Part shown: positions 8,429-19,782 of the stretch, in pieces
How positions within the stretch are numbered: position 1 is the stretch's first letter
Layout: every line of letters begins with the position of its first letter
Source of the DNA: Fictibacillus arsenicus
GTDB lineage: Bacteria > Bacillota > Bacilli > Bacillales > Fictibacillaceae
Length of the DNA stretch: 64,000 nt
Assembly: GCF_001642935.1 (NCBI RefSeq)
Contig: NZ_CP016761.1
Location: forward strand, 744,001-808,000
Reading direction: 5' to 3'
Notes under the pieces: generated by a model
Databases searched by the model: none
What the model was told of the DNA's origin: nothing
Seen by the model: only the letters and a program-made list of their open reading frames with translations
Position numbers and translations under genes: made by a program

Positions 8429-8887
8429 TTAAGCCTGTAAAAGGAGTGTCAGCCTGTCTTTATGCTTTTCTCGCTGCTGGCTGTCTGAAGTATTATGCCA
8501 ATCCTGAAGTGTCTCATTAATCAGCTGTTTAACCATATGTTTTGTCCAGACTACATATGCACCATACGTATCACCTTTAAAGAAGCTTTTGAGCATATTG
8601 TTTTCAGGACCGAAAAAGAAGCCTAGCTGATCATGAATTAATGTAGATCCATCAATGGAGAATGGTATGATTTTATCTGAGAGCGTGTACTGATATGAAT
8701 TGTTTTCTTTTTTTATAAAAGAGATGCTGTAAAGCTGTCTTTCCGGGAGAAAACCTTTTGTTGTAGGCAATAGCAATAAAGGGTTATGTTCTTTGTCATA
8801 AGCAATAAAAAAATCATTAACATCTTCTTCAAAATGTGGAGTTCTTAACATTGAAGCAAGCGTGATCTCTTTTTGTACGTCTAACAT
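8429..8887 (-). CDS. Conserved hypothetical protein, 152 aa
   Basis: Not recognised. A soluble acidic/mixed 152-aa protein with no signal peptide or membrane helix. It contains a beta-rich middle (PERQLYSISFIKKENNSYQYTLSDKIIPF) and an LGFFFGPENNMLKSFFKGD segment that reads like a compact enzyme-binding or immunity-type fold. GAGGG lies 8 bp ahead of the ATG. It converges with the GerAB-like gene with only 8 bp between stops. Codon use resembles its neighbours. Confidence 0.7.
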   Translation of the reverse strand: MLDVQKEITLASMLRTPHFEEDVNDFFIAYDKEHNPLLLLPTTKGFLPERQLYSISFIKKENNSYQYTLSDKIIPFSIDGSTLIHDQLGFFFGPENNMLKSFFKGDTYGAYVVWTKHMVKQLINETLQDWHNTSDSQQREKHKDRLTLLLQA

Positions 8888-8963
8888 TTCGCAGCCCTCA
8901 TTCCGTTTATTTTCTTACAAACAGTCTTGCCGCTAGATTGCTAGTTTATACCTCATTTTATTA

Positions 8964-9022
8964 GGCTGATTTCGCAATCGTTGTTGTTCTTGTAAGTGGT
9001 TGATTTCCGCTCCAGGATGCTA
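8964..9022 (+). mobile_element. MITE-like element remnant (left end only)
   Basis: GGCTGATTTCGC..., GTTGTTGTTC, then GGTTGATTTCCGC and CAGGATGCT match the left 57 bp of the family. The match stops abruptly and a TGAGCG array follows. A similar truncated copy precedes the second TGAGCG array near 13305. Confidence 0.7.
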
Positions 9023-9035
9023 TAAGAGAGACTTT

Positions 9036-9156
9036 TGAGCGAAACTAAAGGTAGTTTGAGCGTAGCAAGAAAATCTTGAGCGTAACTCGACGTTTTTGAG
9101 CGAACCTCAATGAGTCTGAGCGAACGTGTAATAAAAATAAGAACACGTACCGTAAA
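9036..9156. repeat. TGAGCG array, period 20 bp (array A), with conserved tail
   Basis: TGAGCG at 9036, 9057, 9077, 9097 and 9117 (spacings 21, 20, 20, 20). The tail GAACGTGTAATA...AACACGTACCGTAAA contains the inverted repeat ACGTGT/ACACGT. A near-identical block lies at 13404-13545. No coding potential. Confidence 0.85.
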
Positions 9157-9252
9157 ATTACATTTTCAAAAGATATGACATATCACTCATAAAAACAACA
9201 AGTGTCTTTTTATTTCTTTATTGTACTGCTGTGATAAGTTGTTGAAAGGGAA

Positions 9253-9281
9253 TTGACGGACAAAATGTAAACGCATACACT
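9253..9281 (+). promoter_or_regulatory. hut promoter with overlapping CcpA (cre) site
   Basis: TTGACG (9253-9258), 17 bp, TACACT (9276-9281). TGTAAACGCATACA at 9266-9279 matches the cre consensus TGWAANCGNTNWCA at all but one position and overlaps the spacer and -10. Catabolite repression of hut is established in B. subtilis; repression by roadblock or occlusion here is inferred. Confidence 0.75.
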
Positions 9282-9323
9282 AGAGGTAGTTAATAGTCGC
9301 GAGCAGAAAGAGTGTATAAATAT

Positions 9324-9758
9324 ATGGCATTATCTAATGAAAAACTTATCGGAAAAATGGCGATTTTAGGTGTACTGGATGAGAGCTATCTATCTGAGAT
9401 TAAAAAACAGGGCTGGAAGTATTGCGTAGGCAAAGCCGGTTCTATGGACTCTCAGAAGGTAGTAGCAGCAATCGAGACAGCGGCCAAAAATGAAAAGGTT
9501 ATTCAGAGCGGTATTTATAGGGAAACTCATTCTCTTTATCATGCCATTATGGAAGCCTTTCATGGTGTGACAAGAGGCCAGGTTCAGCTCGGAACGGTAC
9601 TTCGGACAGTAGGTCTGCGTTTTATCGTTGTCCGTGGGAACCCTTATGAGAAGAAAGAAGAAGGTGACTGGATTGCAGTCGCGCTATATGGAACGATCGG
9701 TGCGCCAGTAAAAGGGCTGGAGCATGAGGCGATCGGACTTGGAATCAATCATATTTAA
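9324..9758 (+). CDS. hutP: HutP, histidine-dependent antiterminator of the hut operon
   Basis: 144 aa from the ATG at 9324, with AGAAAGAG 11 bp upstream; an in-frame GTG at 9312 would add four residues but abuts the Shine-Dalgarno. Close to B. subtilis Hut[54 protein letters not shown], and the C-terminal [21 protein letters not shown]...GINHI. With L-histidine and Mg2+ HutP forms a hexamer that binds NAG triplets in the leader and prevents termination before hutH. Exactly such triplets follow the gene. Confidence 0.95.
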   Translation: MALSNEKLIGKMAILGVLDESYLSEIKKQGWKYCVGKAGSMDSQKVVAAIETAAKNEKVIQSGIYRETHSLYHAIMEAFHGVTRGQVQLGTVLRTVGLRFIVVRGNPYEKKEEGDWIAVALYGTIGAPVKGLEHEAIGLGINHI

Positions 9759-9768
9759 AAACTGCCCA

Positions 9769-9829
9769 TAGTTATTAGTGATGAGGGGGCGTATTCGAAA
9801 GAAGTTTTCTTTCGGGTGCGCTCTTTTTT
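9769..9829 (+). promoter_or_regulatory. HutP binding site and regulated terminator
   Basis: UAG (9769-9771), N4, UAG (9776-9778), N4, GAG (9783-9785): three NAG triplets at the four-base spacing known for HutP RNA sites. The third triplet lies in the 5' arm of a long hairpin (9783-9822, CGAAAGAA/TTCTTTCG at its top) followed by a T-run to 9829. HutP-histidine would block the hairpin. Confidence 0.8.
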
Positions 9830-9846
9830 GTTTGTAAATTAGAAAA

Positions 9847-10068
9847 GGCTGTTTTCGTGAAACTTTGTAGCTATTTGAAAGTGGTTGATCTCCGTTTCAG
9901 ATGCTCGCTTTCCGGGGGGCGTGCGGTGAGCCACCTCGGCGCTTTGCGCCCTTAGGTGTCTCACCTGTCACACTGATCCCCCAGGAGTCTCGCATCTTTC
10001 ACTCCAATCAACTTCAACGAAGGGCGCCTACGAGAGAATCCAAAGCAACAATTTTTCAGAAAAGAGTC
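9847..10068 (+). mobile_element. MITE-like element, copy 3, inside the hut operon
   Basis: Core 9884-10012, 129 bp; ends GGCTGTTTTCG and TTTTTCAGAAAAGAGTC. Flanks TTAGAAAA (9839-9846) and TAAGAAAA (10069-10076) agree at 7 of 8 positions. The insertion lies between the HutP terminator and the ribosome binding site of hutH. Confidence 0.85.
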
Positions 10069-10088
10069 TAAGAAAAAGAGGGATGAAG

Positions 10089-11615
10089 ATGGTTACTTTA
10101 ACTGGAAATACGCTTTCTATGGAGGAGATAAAGCGTATTCTGCACGACAATGAACCGGTAGAAGCGTGTCCGTTAAGCATGAAAAAGGTGGCTGACAGCC
10201 GTAAAGCGGTGGAGGAGATTGTTGCTTCAGGCAAGGTTGTATACGGTATTACAACAGGGTTTGGAAAGTTCAGCGATGTATTCATTTCAAGGGACGATGT
10301 GGAAACCTTGCAATTAAATCTGATTCGAAGCCATGCATGCGGAATTGGAGAACCGTTTCCTGAGACCATCAGCAGATTGATGCTTATTTTAAGGGCAAAT
10401 GCGCTTTTAAAAGGTTTGTCTGGTATCCGCCCGGTTGTTATTGAAAGATTGTTAGACCTCGTTTCACACGGTGTTCATCCCGTTGTACCTCAGCAAGGTT
10501 CATTAGGTGCAAGCGGTGATCTCGCTCCGTTGTCTCATTTGGCTCTTGTTTTAGTAGGAGAAGGCGAGGCTTATTACAAGGGAGAACGTTTGTCAGGACA
10601 GGATGCACTGAAGAGAACAGGCATTGAACCAGTTGTACTTACAGCGAAGGAAGGACTCGCGCTGATTAATGGTACACAGGCAATGACTGCTCAAGGAATA
10701 GCAGCCTATATAGAAGCTGAAAGAATCGGATTGATGGCGGATGCGATCGCTTCCTTAACGACTGAGAGTTTAAGAGGAATTACGGATGCGTTTGATGAAG
10801 ATGTCCATATTGCGAGAGGATACAAAGAGCAAGTTGAGGTAGCCGAAAGACTTCGAAACTACTTAGAGGGCAGCCAGCTCACGACCAAGCAGGGAGAAAT
10901 CAGAGTGCAGGATGCTTATTCGTTACGCTGTATTCCTCAAGTTCATGGCGCTTCGTGGCAAGTGCTCGGCTATGTAAAAGAAAAGCTTGAGATCGAGATG
11001 AACGCAGCAACAGACAATCCGCTCATTTTTGATGAAGGAAACAAGATTATCTCAGGCGGAAACTTTCATGGACAGCCGATTGCGTTTGCGATGGACTTCT
11101 TGAAGCTTGCCGCAGCAGAATGGGCTAATATTTCTGAACGCCGCATCGAACGGATGGTCAATCCTCAATTAAATGATCTGCCTGGGTTCTTAAGTCCGAA
11201 TCCTGGTCTGGAGTCAGGTGCCATGATTATGCAATATGCAGCAGCATCACTCGTGTCCGAGAACAAGACACTAGCTCACCCGGCAAGTGTGGATTCCATA
11301 CCGTCATCAGCCAATCAGGAAGATCATGTGAGCATGGGTACGATCGCTTCAAGGCATGCAGCGCAGATCATCGCTAATGCCAGACGTGTACTTGCGGTTG
11401 AATTAATTTGTGCGATGCAGGCTGCTGATTTCAGAGGCCCTGAAAAACTCGCACCTAAAACAAAGAAAGTATATGAACATGGCAGAAAAGTGTGTCCGAC
11501 GATTCAATGTGACCGTATGTTCCACCGTGATATGGAAGCAGTAGCATCCTGGATCTTAGATGGTTCGTGGAATGACATTTTAATAGGAACTAAAACTCAA
11601 AAGCTAGCACATTAA
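10089..11615 (+). CDS. hutH: Histidine ammonia-lyase
   Basis: 508 aa from MVTL, the start seen in B. subtilis; an ATG two codons upstream sits too close to AAGAGGG. The MIO prosthetic group forms from A141-S142-G143 in [12 protein letters not shown]. Other family blocks: [40 protein letters not shown] and [11 protein letters not shown]. It deaminates histidine to urocanate and ammonia, first step of the pathway. Cytosolic tetramer. The next gene follows after 15 bp. The conserved C-terminal region varies from B. subtilis, as usual. Confidence 0.97.
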   Translation: MVTLTGNTLSMEEIKRILHDNEPVEACPLSMKKVADSRKAVEEIVASGKVVYGITTGFGKFSDVFISRDDVETLQLNLIRSHACGIGEPFPETISRLMLILRANALLKGLSGIRPVVIERLLDLVSHGVHPVVPQQGSLGASGDLAPLSHLALVLVGEGEAYYKGERLSGQDALKRTGIEPVVLTAKEGLALINGTQAMTAQGIAAYIEAERIGLMADAIASLTTESLRGITDAFDEDVHIARGYKEQVEVAERLRNYLEGSQLTTKQGEIRVQDAYSLRCIPQVHGASWQVLGYVKEKLEIEMNAATDNPLIFDEGNKIISGGNFHGQPIAFAMDFLKLAAAEWANISERRIERMVNPQLNDLPGFLSPNPGLESGAMIMQYAAASLVSENKTLAHPASVDSIPSSANQEDHVSMGTIASRHAAQIIANARRVLAVELICAMQAADFRGPEKLAPKTKKVYEHGRKVCPTIQCDRMFHRDMEAVASWILDGSWNDILIGTKTQKLAH

Positions 11616-11630
11616 GGGGAGGTTTTTTAC

Positions 11631-13292
11631 ATGTCAAACGTAAAACATTCAATTTCAGCTGCAAGAGGCACTAAATTATCTGCAAAGGGCTGGGTGCAGG
11701 AAGCAGCTATCCGTATGCTCATGAACAATCTCGATGCACAAGTGGCAGAGAATCCGGATGAGCTTGTCGTTTATGGAGGAATCGGAAAGGCTGCGCGCAA
11801 CTGGGTTTCTTATCATAAGATCGTTGAAACATTAGAAAGACTTGAAAATGATGAAACACTTCTCGTACAGTCCGGAAAGCCTGTTGCAGTTTTCAAGTCA
11901 CATACGGATGCACCGCGTGTACTGCTTGCAAACTCTAACCTTGTTCCGGCATGGGCAAATTGGGAGACATTCCGTGATCTCGAAAAAAGAGGTCTCATGA
12001 TGTATGGCCAGATGACAGCCGGAAGCTGGATCTATATCGGCACGCAAGGAATTCTGCAAGGAACATACGAAACTTTTGCAGAAGCAGCCCGCAAGCATTT
12101 TAATGGTTCGTTAAAAGGAACGATTACGCTTACAGCAGGACTTGGCGGTATGGGCGGTGCTCAGCCTCTAGCTGTAACGATGAACGATGGTGTAGTAATA
12201 GCGATCGATGTAGATGAAACAAGAATTCAGCGCCGTCTTGATACAAGATACTTAGATAAAAAGACAGACAGCTTAGATGAAGCTTTAGCAATGGCAAAGG
12301 AATTTGCGGCAAAAGGAGAGCCGTTATCAATCGGACTCTTAGGTAATGCGGCTGAACTTTTACCGAAAATGATCGAGATGGGTAAAATCCCTGACCTTGT
12401 AACAGACCAGACATCTGCGCATGATCCTTTGCATGGTTACTTGCCAGTGGGTCTTTCCATGGAAGAAGGCGCAGAACTGCGTAAACGAAATCCTGAGCAG
12501 TATATCGAAAAGTCAAAGCACTCGATGGCTGTTCACGTTCAAGCAATGCTGGAAATGCAAAAGAAAGGTGCCGTTGTTTTTGATTATGGAAACAACATCA
12601 GACAAGTAGCCTTAGATGAAGGTGTAAAGAACGCATTTGATTTCCCTGGCTTCGTTCCAGCGTTTATTCGTCCGCTCTTCTGCGAAGGAAAAGGACCGTT
12701 CCGCTGGGTAGCCTTATCAGGTGATCCGGAAGATATCAGAAAAACAGATGAAGTCATCTTAAGAGAATTCAGCGACAATGAGCACCTTTGCAAATGGATC
12801 AAGATGGCTCAGGAAAAAGTACAGTTCCAAGGGCTTCCTTCCCGTATCTGCTGGTTAGGATACGGAGAGCGTGCGAAATTTGGAAAAATCATTAACGAAA
12901 TGGTAGCTAATGGTGAATTGTCAGCACCGATCGTTATCGGACGTGACCATCTGGATTGCGGTTCTGTAGCTTCACCGAACCGTGAGACTGAGGGAATGAT
13001 GGACGGCAGTGATGCAGTTGCAGACTGGCCGATCCTGAACGCAATGATCAATGCTGTTAACGGTGCAAGCTGGGTTTCTGTCCACCATGGCGGCGGCGTA
13101 GGAATGGGCTACTCTCTTCATGCAGGAATGGTAGTTGTGGCAGACGGGACAGAAGAAGCAGCACGCCGATTAGAGCGCGTATTAACGAGCGATCCTGGAA
13201 TGGGAATTGTCAGACATGCTGATGCAGGTTATGATCTAGCAATTAAAACAGCGGAAGAAAAAGGCGTTGACCTGCCGATGATCAATAAATAA
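11631..13292 (+). CDS. hutU: Urocanate hydratase (urocanase)
   Basis: 553 aa, full length. NAD+-binding segment [19 protein letters not shown] and the signature [14 protein letters not shown] with the conserved cysteine are present. It hydrates urocanate to 4-imidazolone-5-propionate using NAD+ as an electrophile. GGGGAGG precedes the ATG. It is cotranscribed with hutH. Downstream, a 284-bp gap with a MITE remnant and a TGAGCG array separates it from hutI. Confidence 0.97.
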   Translation: MSNVKHSISAARGTKLSAKGWVQEAAIRMLMNNLDAQVAENPDELVVYGGIGKAARNWVSYHKIVETLERLENDETLLVQSGKPVAVFKSHTDAPRVLLANSNLVPAWANWETFRDLEKRGLMMYGQMTAGSWIYIGTQGILQGTYETFAEAARKHFNGSLKGTITLTAGLGGMGGAQPLAVTMNDGVVIAIDVDETRIQRRLDTRYLDKKTDSLDEALAMAKEFAAKGEPLSIGLLGNAAELLPKMIEMGKIPDLVTDQTSAHDPLHGYLPVGLSMEEGAELRKRNPEQYIEKSKHSMAVHVQAMLEMQKKGAVVFDYGNNIRQVALDEGVKNAFDFPGFVPAFIRPLFCEGKGPFRWVALSGDPEDIRKTDEVILREFSDNEHLCKWIKMAQEKVQFQGLPSRICWLGYGERAKFGKIINEMVANGELSAPIVIGRDHLDCGSVASPNRETEGMMDGSDAVADWPILNAMINAVNGASWVSVHHGGGVGMGYSLHAGMVVVADGTEEAARRLERVLTSDPGMGIVRHADAGYDLAIKTAEEKGVDLPMINK

Positions 13293-13304
13293 GACTGTAT
13301 TTGG

Positions 13305-13377
13305 GTTGTTGCTAGTAGAATTGGCTGATTTACGCTCATATATGCTCGCTTTCTCTCGCGGCGTATGGTGAACCACT
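13305..13377 (+). mobile_element. Degenerate MITE-like remnant
   Basis: GGTTGTTGCT, GGCTGATTTACGCTC, ATGCTCGCTTTCTC and GGTGAACCACTC match the left half of the family with many changes, then the match is lost and a TGAGCG array starts. Confidence 0.55.
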
Positions 13378-13403
13378 CGAGATTGTCCTCGTTTTCGTTA
13401 CTT

Positions 13404-13545
13404 TGAGCGAAAAAGGAAGATTTTGAGCGAAACGATAGTCAGTTTGAGCGCAGCGAGAGAATCTTGAGCGTAACTCGGCTTTTTTGAGCGAAACCTCAAT
13501 GAGTCTGAGCGAACGTGTAATAATTATAAGAACACGTACCGTAAA
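13404..13545. repeat. TGAGCG array, period 20 bp (array B), with conserved tail
   Basis: TGAGCG at 13404, 13424, 13445, 13465, 13485 and 13506 (spacings 20, 21, 20, 20, 21). The tail GAACGTGTAATA...AACACGTACCGTAAA is shared with array A at 9036-9156. The two blocks bracket hutP-hutH-hutU. Confidence 0.85.
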
Positions 13546-13573
13546 TGAGGGACATAACTAAAAAGGAGTGTGA

Positions 13574-15788
<2,215 letters not shown>

Positions 15789-15789
15789 A

Positions 15790-16047
15790 ATGAGTGAGTT
15801 TGGAAGATTCATTGAAAACTCCAGAAAGCAAAAAAGCTTAAGCAAGTCTGAGCTTGCCAGGAGATTAAGCATCACGCCACAGTATATGGCAGATATTGAA
15901 AAGGGAAGAATGATTCCTTCTGAAGAGAAGATCGAGAAACTAGTGACTGCTTTGGAGCTGAACGAAAAAGAAGCGTTTAAACTAGCTGATAAACTTCCTT
16001 TGCGTGTGCTTGCAGAAGCAAAACAAGAATACTATAAACATGGATAA
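15790..16047 (+). CDS. Small XRE-family DNA-binding protein
   Basis: 85 aa. A single Cro/C1-type helix-turn-helix covers residues 4-60 (SRKQKSLSKSELARRL, then ITPQYMADIEKGRMIPS). A short basic helical tail (LRVLAEAKQEYYKHG) follows. The start lies 1 bp after the hutG stop with GAGAAGGAGG overlapping the end of hutG, so it is the last gene of the hut transcript. The target is unknown. Feedback on hut or control of an unlinked permease is conceivable but speculative. Confidence 0.85.
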   Translation: MSEFGRFIENSRKQKSLSKSELARRLSITPQYMADIEKGRMIPSEEKIEKLVTALELNEKEAFKLADKLPLRVLAEAKQEYYKHG

Positions 16048-16059
16048 ACGGATTAATTG

Positions 16060-16088
16060 GAAGCCTGCCTGGTGTGGCAGGCTTTTTT
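16060..16088 (+). terminator. Terminator of the hut operon
   Basis: GCCTGCC (16063-16069) and GGCAGGC (16076-16082), followed by six T. Confidence 0.9.
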
Positions 16089-16521
16089 GATTGTCTTAGA
16101 GTTGTTGTCCTCATCATAAGGACATTGATTTACATATTATATAAAAATGATTAGCGAGGTTTTTTATGTGATGATTCTCATTTTTTATGTGATCTATTAC
16201 TGAAGGGTACATGATGTATTTCTCCAGAGGAATTACTCTGCTAGGATCTCTTCGATCTGATAATAAAACTAGTGAAATCCTACTAAAAAAAGAATCCAGA
16301 CGTATTTTAATAAAACGGTAGTACATTTACAGTAGATTTATCACCTTTTTAATTGAATCTTATCTACTAAAAAAAATTTTACGTATCCAATCGACTAAAA
16401 AACTAGCTCTAAAGTCTGTGGAAGAAAATAAATCATCTACCTTATCCTCATTCATCCGAATTCTGATTAATATGGAAGTAATCACCAAGAAATGACACAA
16501 TTTTCAGACTACATATTAAGC
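16089..16521. other. AT-rich gap with nothing recognised
   Basis: About 430 bp between the hut terminator and the protease ribosome binding site. No credible ORF, repeat, tRNA or riboswitch fold was found. It presumably carries the protease promoter. Confidence 0.6.
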
Positions 16522-16536
16522 AGGAGGTTATTTAGG

Positions 16537-18222
16537 GTGAATAAGAAATTCGTGGCGACAACACTTTTAGCGACATCGATCATGCTGACACCGTTTTCGG
16601 TAATGGCGGAAAGTCCAAAACAGGTAACGGATCAAAAGATAACGGAGGCACTTGTAAACTTAAATAAAAACAAACTTTTCGATAATCTGGAAAGTAAACT
16701 TCAGCAGCTGACAGACGAGGAGAAGGTGCCGGTAATTATTCAATTCAATGAGGAATTCGCCGGTGGAAAGGCCTTTGAGAAACTCGCCTCAAAAGTCGGG
16801 GTGTTCAAAAAGTCCTTCGAGTACAAAGTCATCAATGGAATGGCAGCAACGATGACAAAGAAGCAGATAATGCTGCTGGAGCATCTTCCGTTTGTAAAAC
16901 AAGTAGAATATGATGCACCGATACAAATGAACTTGGAAACAGCGAACAGCTGGTTCGGAACGGCAAAAGCCCGTGCCGATTATGGTGTGACTGGTGATCA
17001 AGATGGGAATGAGCGCTCATATTCAAAAGCCGATAGTGTTGTAGCAGTCATTGATACAGGGATTGATGCTGCACACGTTGATCTGGATGGCGGAAAAGTA
17101 ATCGGGTGGAAAGACCTTGTGAACAATCGTACAACTCCTTATGATGATCAAGGACATGGAACGCATTGTGCCAGCATTGTTGCGGGTGAAGGAGATTCAA
17201 ATTCTGCACATAAAGGCGTTGCACCAGGAGCTGCTTTAGTTGGTGTTAAAGTGCTGGACAGTCAGGGGTCAGGCAGTATGAGTACCGTTACAGCGGGGAT
17301 CGACTGGGCCGTACAAAATAAAGATACTTACGGCATTGAGGTTCTTTCATTAAGCCTTGGGACTTCAGGGAGTTCAAACGGACAAGATGCTACATCTGTT
17401 GCAGTAAATAATGCATCAGCAGCCGGACTTGCTGTTGCCGTTGCAGCAGGTAACTCAGGGCCATCGGCTTCAACGATCGGATCACCGGGAGCAGCTGATA
17501 AAGCAATCACGGTTGGCGCAGGTGCTGATCTAAACGAAGGCGGCTTCAATATCACATACTTCTCTTCTCGCGGCCCAACAGCTGACGGCAGAGTGAAGCC
17601 GGATATTTTTGCACCAGGCTATAATATCACAGCAGCAAAAGCTAATTCAGGAAATCAATATGTAACATACAGCGGTACGAGTATGGCTACACCATTTACA
17701 GCAGGAACTATTGCCCTTATGCATGATGCGAACCCGTCAATCACTGAGCTGCAAATTAAGAATGCTCTCTATTCAACTGCGATTGATTTTGGGAAGGCTG
17801 GTAAAGACAATGAGTATGGATACGGACGTTTAGACGGATATGCTGCAGTAAAAACGGCTGGAGGCCTAACGGGTTCTGGACCTGCCGTGCCGGATCATTT
17901 TTATAAACGCGGGACTTTAAGTTCTGGCGGATCACAGACATTCTCACTGAATGTAACATCTGCGGCATATCCGATTTCTATGACTGTCATTACCGAAAAC
18001 TACAGCCCAGGGTGGTTCATTTTCCCGGCATCCCATAACTACTCTGTTTCATTAATCGATCCAAGCGGAAAAACAGTTGTTAGTTCTTCACAAAATGAGC
18101 GCCAGGATCATGCATTCTTCAAGCCGACACAAACAGGTGTTTATCAAGTGAAGGTTTCATCAAGCAGAGGAAGCGGAGCGTATGATTTAGATGTAAGTGC
18201 AGGCGCTTCAAGCTTAAACTAA
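16537..18222 (+). CDS. Secreted subtilisin-like serine protease (S8)
   Basis: 561 aa from GTG at 16537, chosen because AGGAGG lies 9 bp upstream and a clean signal peptide follows (NKKFVATTLLATSIMLTPF...VMA, cleavage near residue 26). An I9-type propeptide spans about residues 60-125. The catalytic domain has D173 (AVIDTGID), H207 (GHGTHCASIVAG), oxyanion N306 (AAGNSG) and S382 (SGTSMATPF). A C-terminal beta-rich domain of about 110 residues begins near FYKRGTLSSGG, as in pre-peptidase-like tails. It is probably an extracellular degradative protease, maturing by autoprocessing. Confidence 0.93.
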   Translation: MNKKFVATTLLATSIMLTPFSVMAESPKQVTDQKITEALVNLNKNKLFDNLESKLQQLTDEEKVPVIIQFNEEFAGGKAFEKLASKVGVFKKSFEYKVINGMAATMTKKQIMLLEHLPFVKQVEYDAPIQMNLETANSWFGTAKARADYGVTGDQDGNERSYSKADSVVAVIDTGIDAAHVDLDGGKVIGWKDLVNNRTTPYDDQGHGTHCASIVAGEGDSNSAHKGVAPGAALVGVKVLDSQGSGSMSTVTAGIDWAVQNKDTYGIEVLSLSLGTSGSSNGQDATSVAVNNASAAGLAVAVAAGNSGPSASTIGSPGAADKAITVGAGADLNEGGFNITYFSSRGPTADGRVKPDIFAPGYNITAAKANSGNQYVTYSGTSMATPFTAGTIALMHDANPSITELQIKNALYSTAIDFGKAGKDNEYGYGRLDGYAAVKTAGGLTGSGPAVPDHFYKRGTLSSGGSQTFSLNVTSAAYPISMTVITENYSPGWFIFPASHNYSVSLIDPSGKTVVSSSQNERQDHAFFKPTQTGVYQVKVSSSRGSGAYDLDVSAGASSLN

Positions 18223-18232
18223 TAAAGAAAAG

Positions 18233-18272
18233 AAACACCGCTGTTGACACGAAATGTCCAGCGGTGTTTTTT
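18233..18272. terminator. Bidirectional terminator between protease and acyltransferase
   Basis: AACACCGCTG and CAGCGGTGTT with A-run before and T-run after serve both converging genes. Confidence 0.9.
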
Positions 18273-18281
18273 GAATGAATA

Positions 18282-19322
18282 TTAACTTTCGCTTTCTTGA
18301 GGCTGAGAAGGTTTTGGTTTTAACATACGCTTCAATTTGGACCATCGTAGTTCAATAAACGGCTGTGTCAAAGCAATTACTGGTTTGCTTGCTAAAAACA
18401 GCGTTACAATAACCGCTAGGAAAAGAAGCATAACATAAGCTCCGTTTTCTTCAATTGATGCAAACAAGTCTGTTGTGAACAAATACTTTAACACAAAGCC
18501 GTGCAGCAGATAAATGTACAATGTCCGCTCGCCAAACTCTGTGAAAAACATTTTTCTCCTTGGAAGGAGTGCTAAAAAGCTAAATGTTGCGGCAAACATG
18601 ACACCATACATTGCAAGCCGAATGAGTCCTCCATACCAGTCGTTATATCCGAGAATTTCAGAATAGGAAGACGAGGCAAGAAGCCATTCCTTTGTTCCGT
18701 TTGGGAATATAAAGTGATAGGTAATGAATAAAACGATTAAAAAAGCAGCAGCAGCAGCTTTTGCAGAAGGCTTCAATATTTTTTTGAAGTCTCTTTTTTC
18801 AAGTAAATGACCAAGTAAAAAAACCGGAAAAAATACAAAAGTACGGAGCAGGCTTAAATAGGTCCCAATTTCGTGAATATAGCCAACAGCAACACCAATA
18901 CCAATTGCCAGTACTAAAGGATACTTAATTTTTACGAATATCTTTAAAAGAATGTTCCAGAATACAAGACTCAGTAAAAACCATAGAGTCCAATGCGGTG
19001 AAAAGAAGTCTAGTTTCACTTCACTTTTTCCGTAGAGATCATAATAAAATAAACTATACACCAACTGAAATACCAGGTAAGGGATCAGAACCTTTTTAAA
19101 GATCTTGGGAAGGTAACCGTCGCGCCAAACACCTTTAGTAAAGAATCCGCCAATAAGAATAAAGGCAGGCATGTGAAACGTGTAAATAAAGTTATAGATC
19201 GTGTAAAGCCACTCGTTTTGACCTTTTATCGGCGAAATAAAGTGTCCGAACACGACCAGAAAAATAAGAATAAACTTTGCGTTGTCAAAATAATAATCGC
19301 GTTCTTTCGCTGCAGTACTCAT
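18282..19322 (-). CDS. Acyltransferase-3 family membrane protein
   Basis: 346 aa from the ATG at 19322, with GGAGG 7 bp upstream. About ten membrane helices. N-terminal DNAKFILIFLVVFGHF carries the acyltransferase-3 histidine, and YTFHMPAFILIGGFF is the second family signature. Such proteins move acyl groups onto sugars or cell-wall polymers at the membrane. It most resembles the fucose 4-O-acetylase-like branch. The substrate is unknown. It stands alone, converging on the protease. Confidence 0.85.
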   Translation of the reverse strand: MSTAAKERDYYFDNAKFILIFLVVFGHFISPIKGQNEWLYTIYNFIYTFHMPAFILIGGFFTKGVWRDGYLPKIFKKVLIPYLVFQLVYSLFYYDLYGKSEVKLDFFSPHWTLWFLLSLVFWNILLKIFVKIKYPLVLAIGIGVAVGYIHEIGTYLSLLRTFVFFPVFLLGHLLEKRDFKKILKPSAKAAAAAFLIVLFITYHFIFPNGTKEWLLASSSYSEILGYNDWYGGLIRLAMYGVMFAATFSFLALLPRRKMFFTEFGERTLYIYLLHGFVLKYLFTTDLFASIEENGAYVMLLFLAVIVTLFLASKPVIALTQPFIELRWSKLKRMLKPKPSQPQESES

Positions 19323-19432
19323 CAAGATTCCTCCAATAAAAATTCACCATATAAAGTGTTCGTATGAATTTCACGTTTTTCTTCCTACCCTCTATAATTC
19401 CCAATCTTTCATAGTTTTCTAACCTCAAAATT

Positions 19433-19471
19433 AAAAAAACGCATTTCCTGAATACAGGAAACACGTTTTTT
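19433..19471. terminator. Strong perfect-hairpin terminator
   Basis: The near-perfect inverted repeat AAAAACGCATTTCCTG...CAGGAAACACGTTTTTT works in either direction. It probably ends the AI-2E-family transcript, beyond the inserted MITE copy 5. Confidence 0.85.
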
Positions 19472-19476
19472 CATTT

Positions 19477-19777
19477 AGATCTTCTCTAAAAGATGGTTGC
19501 TTTTGGTTCATTTTTCTAACTTCATAGGTAAGTTGATTGGAGAGCAAGGTACGAGACTCCTGCGTGCCAACCACCTGAATAAACTTCTTGCAAGGCATGC
19601 GACGAGGAACACGCCGCGTCAGGATTCCCTTGTAGACGCAGGAGCACATAAACTACCTTGTAGGTGAGACCCCGTCAGCGCGAAGCGATAGGGAGGCTCA
19701 CCGCCCACCCCGCGGAAGCGAGCATCCTGGAGCGGAAATCAACCACTTTCAAGGGCAACAAAGTTTGCGAAACTGCC
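19477..19777 (-). mobile_element. MITE-like element, copy 5 (with internal insert)
   Basis: Core 19532-19743, 212 bp instead of 129 because an extra block of about 83 bp (GCGTGCC...GGCATGCGACGAGGAA...GTAGACGCAGGAGCA) follows GAGACTCCT. Flanks TTTCATTT and TTGGATTA agree at 5 of 8 positions, so a duplication is not clear. It sits between the AI-2E-family gene and its likely terminator. Confidence 0.8.
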
Positions 19778-19782
19778 TTGGA

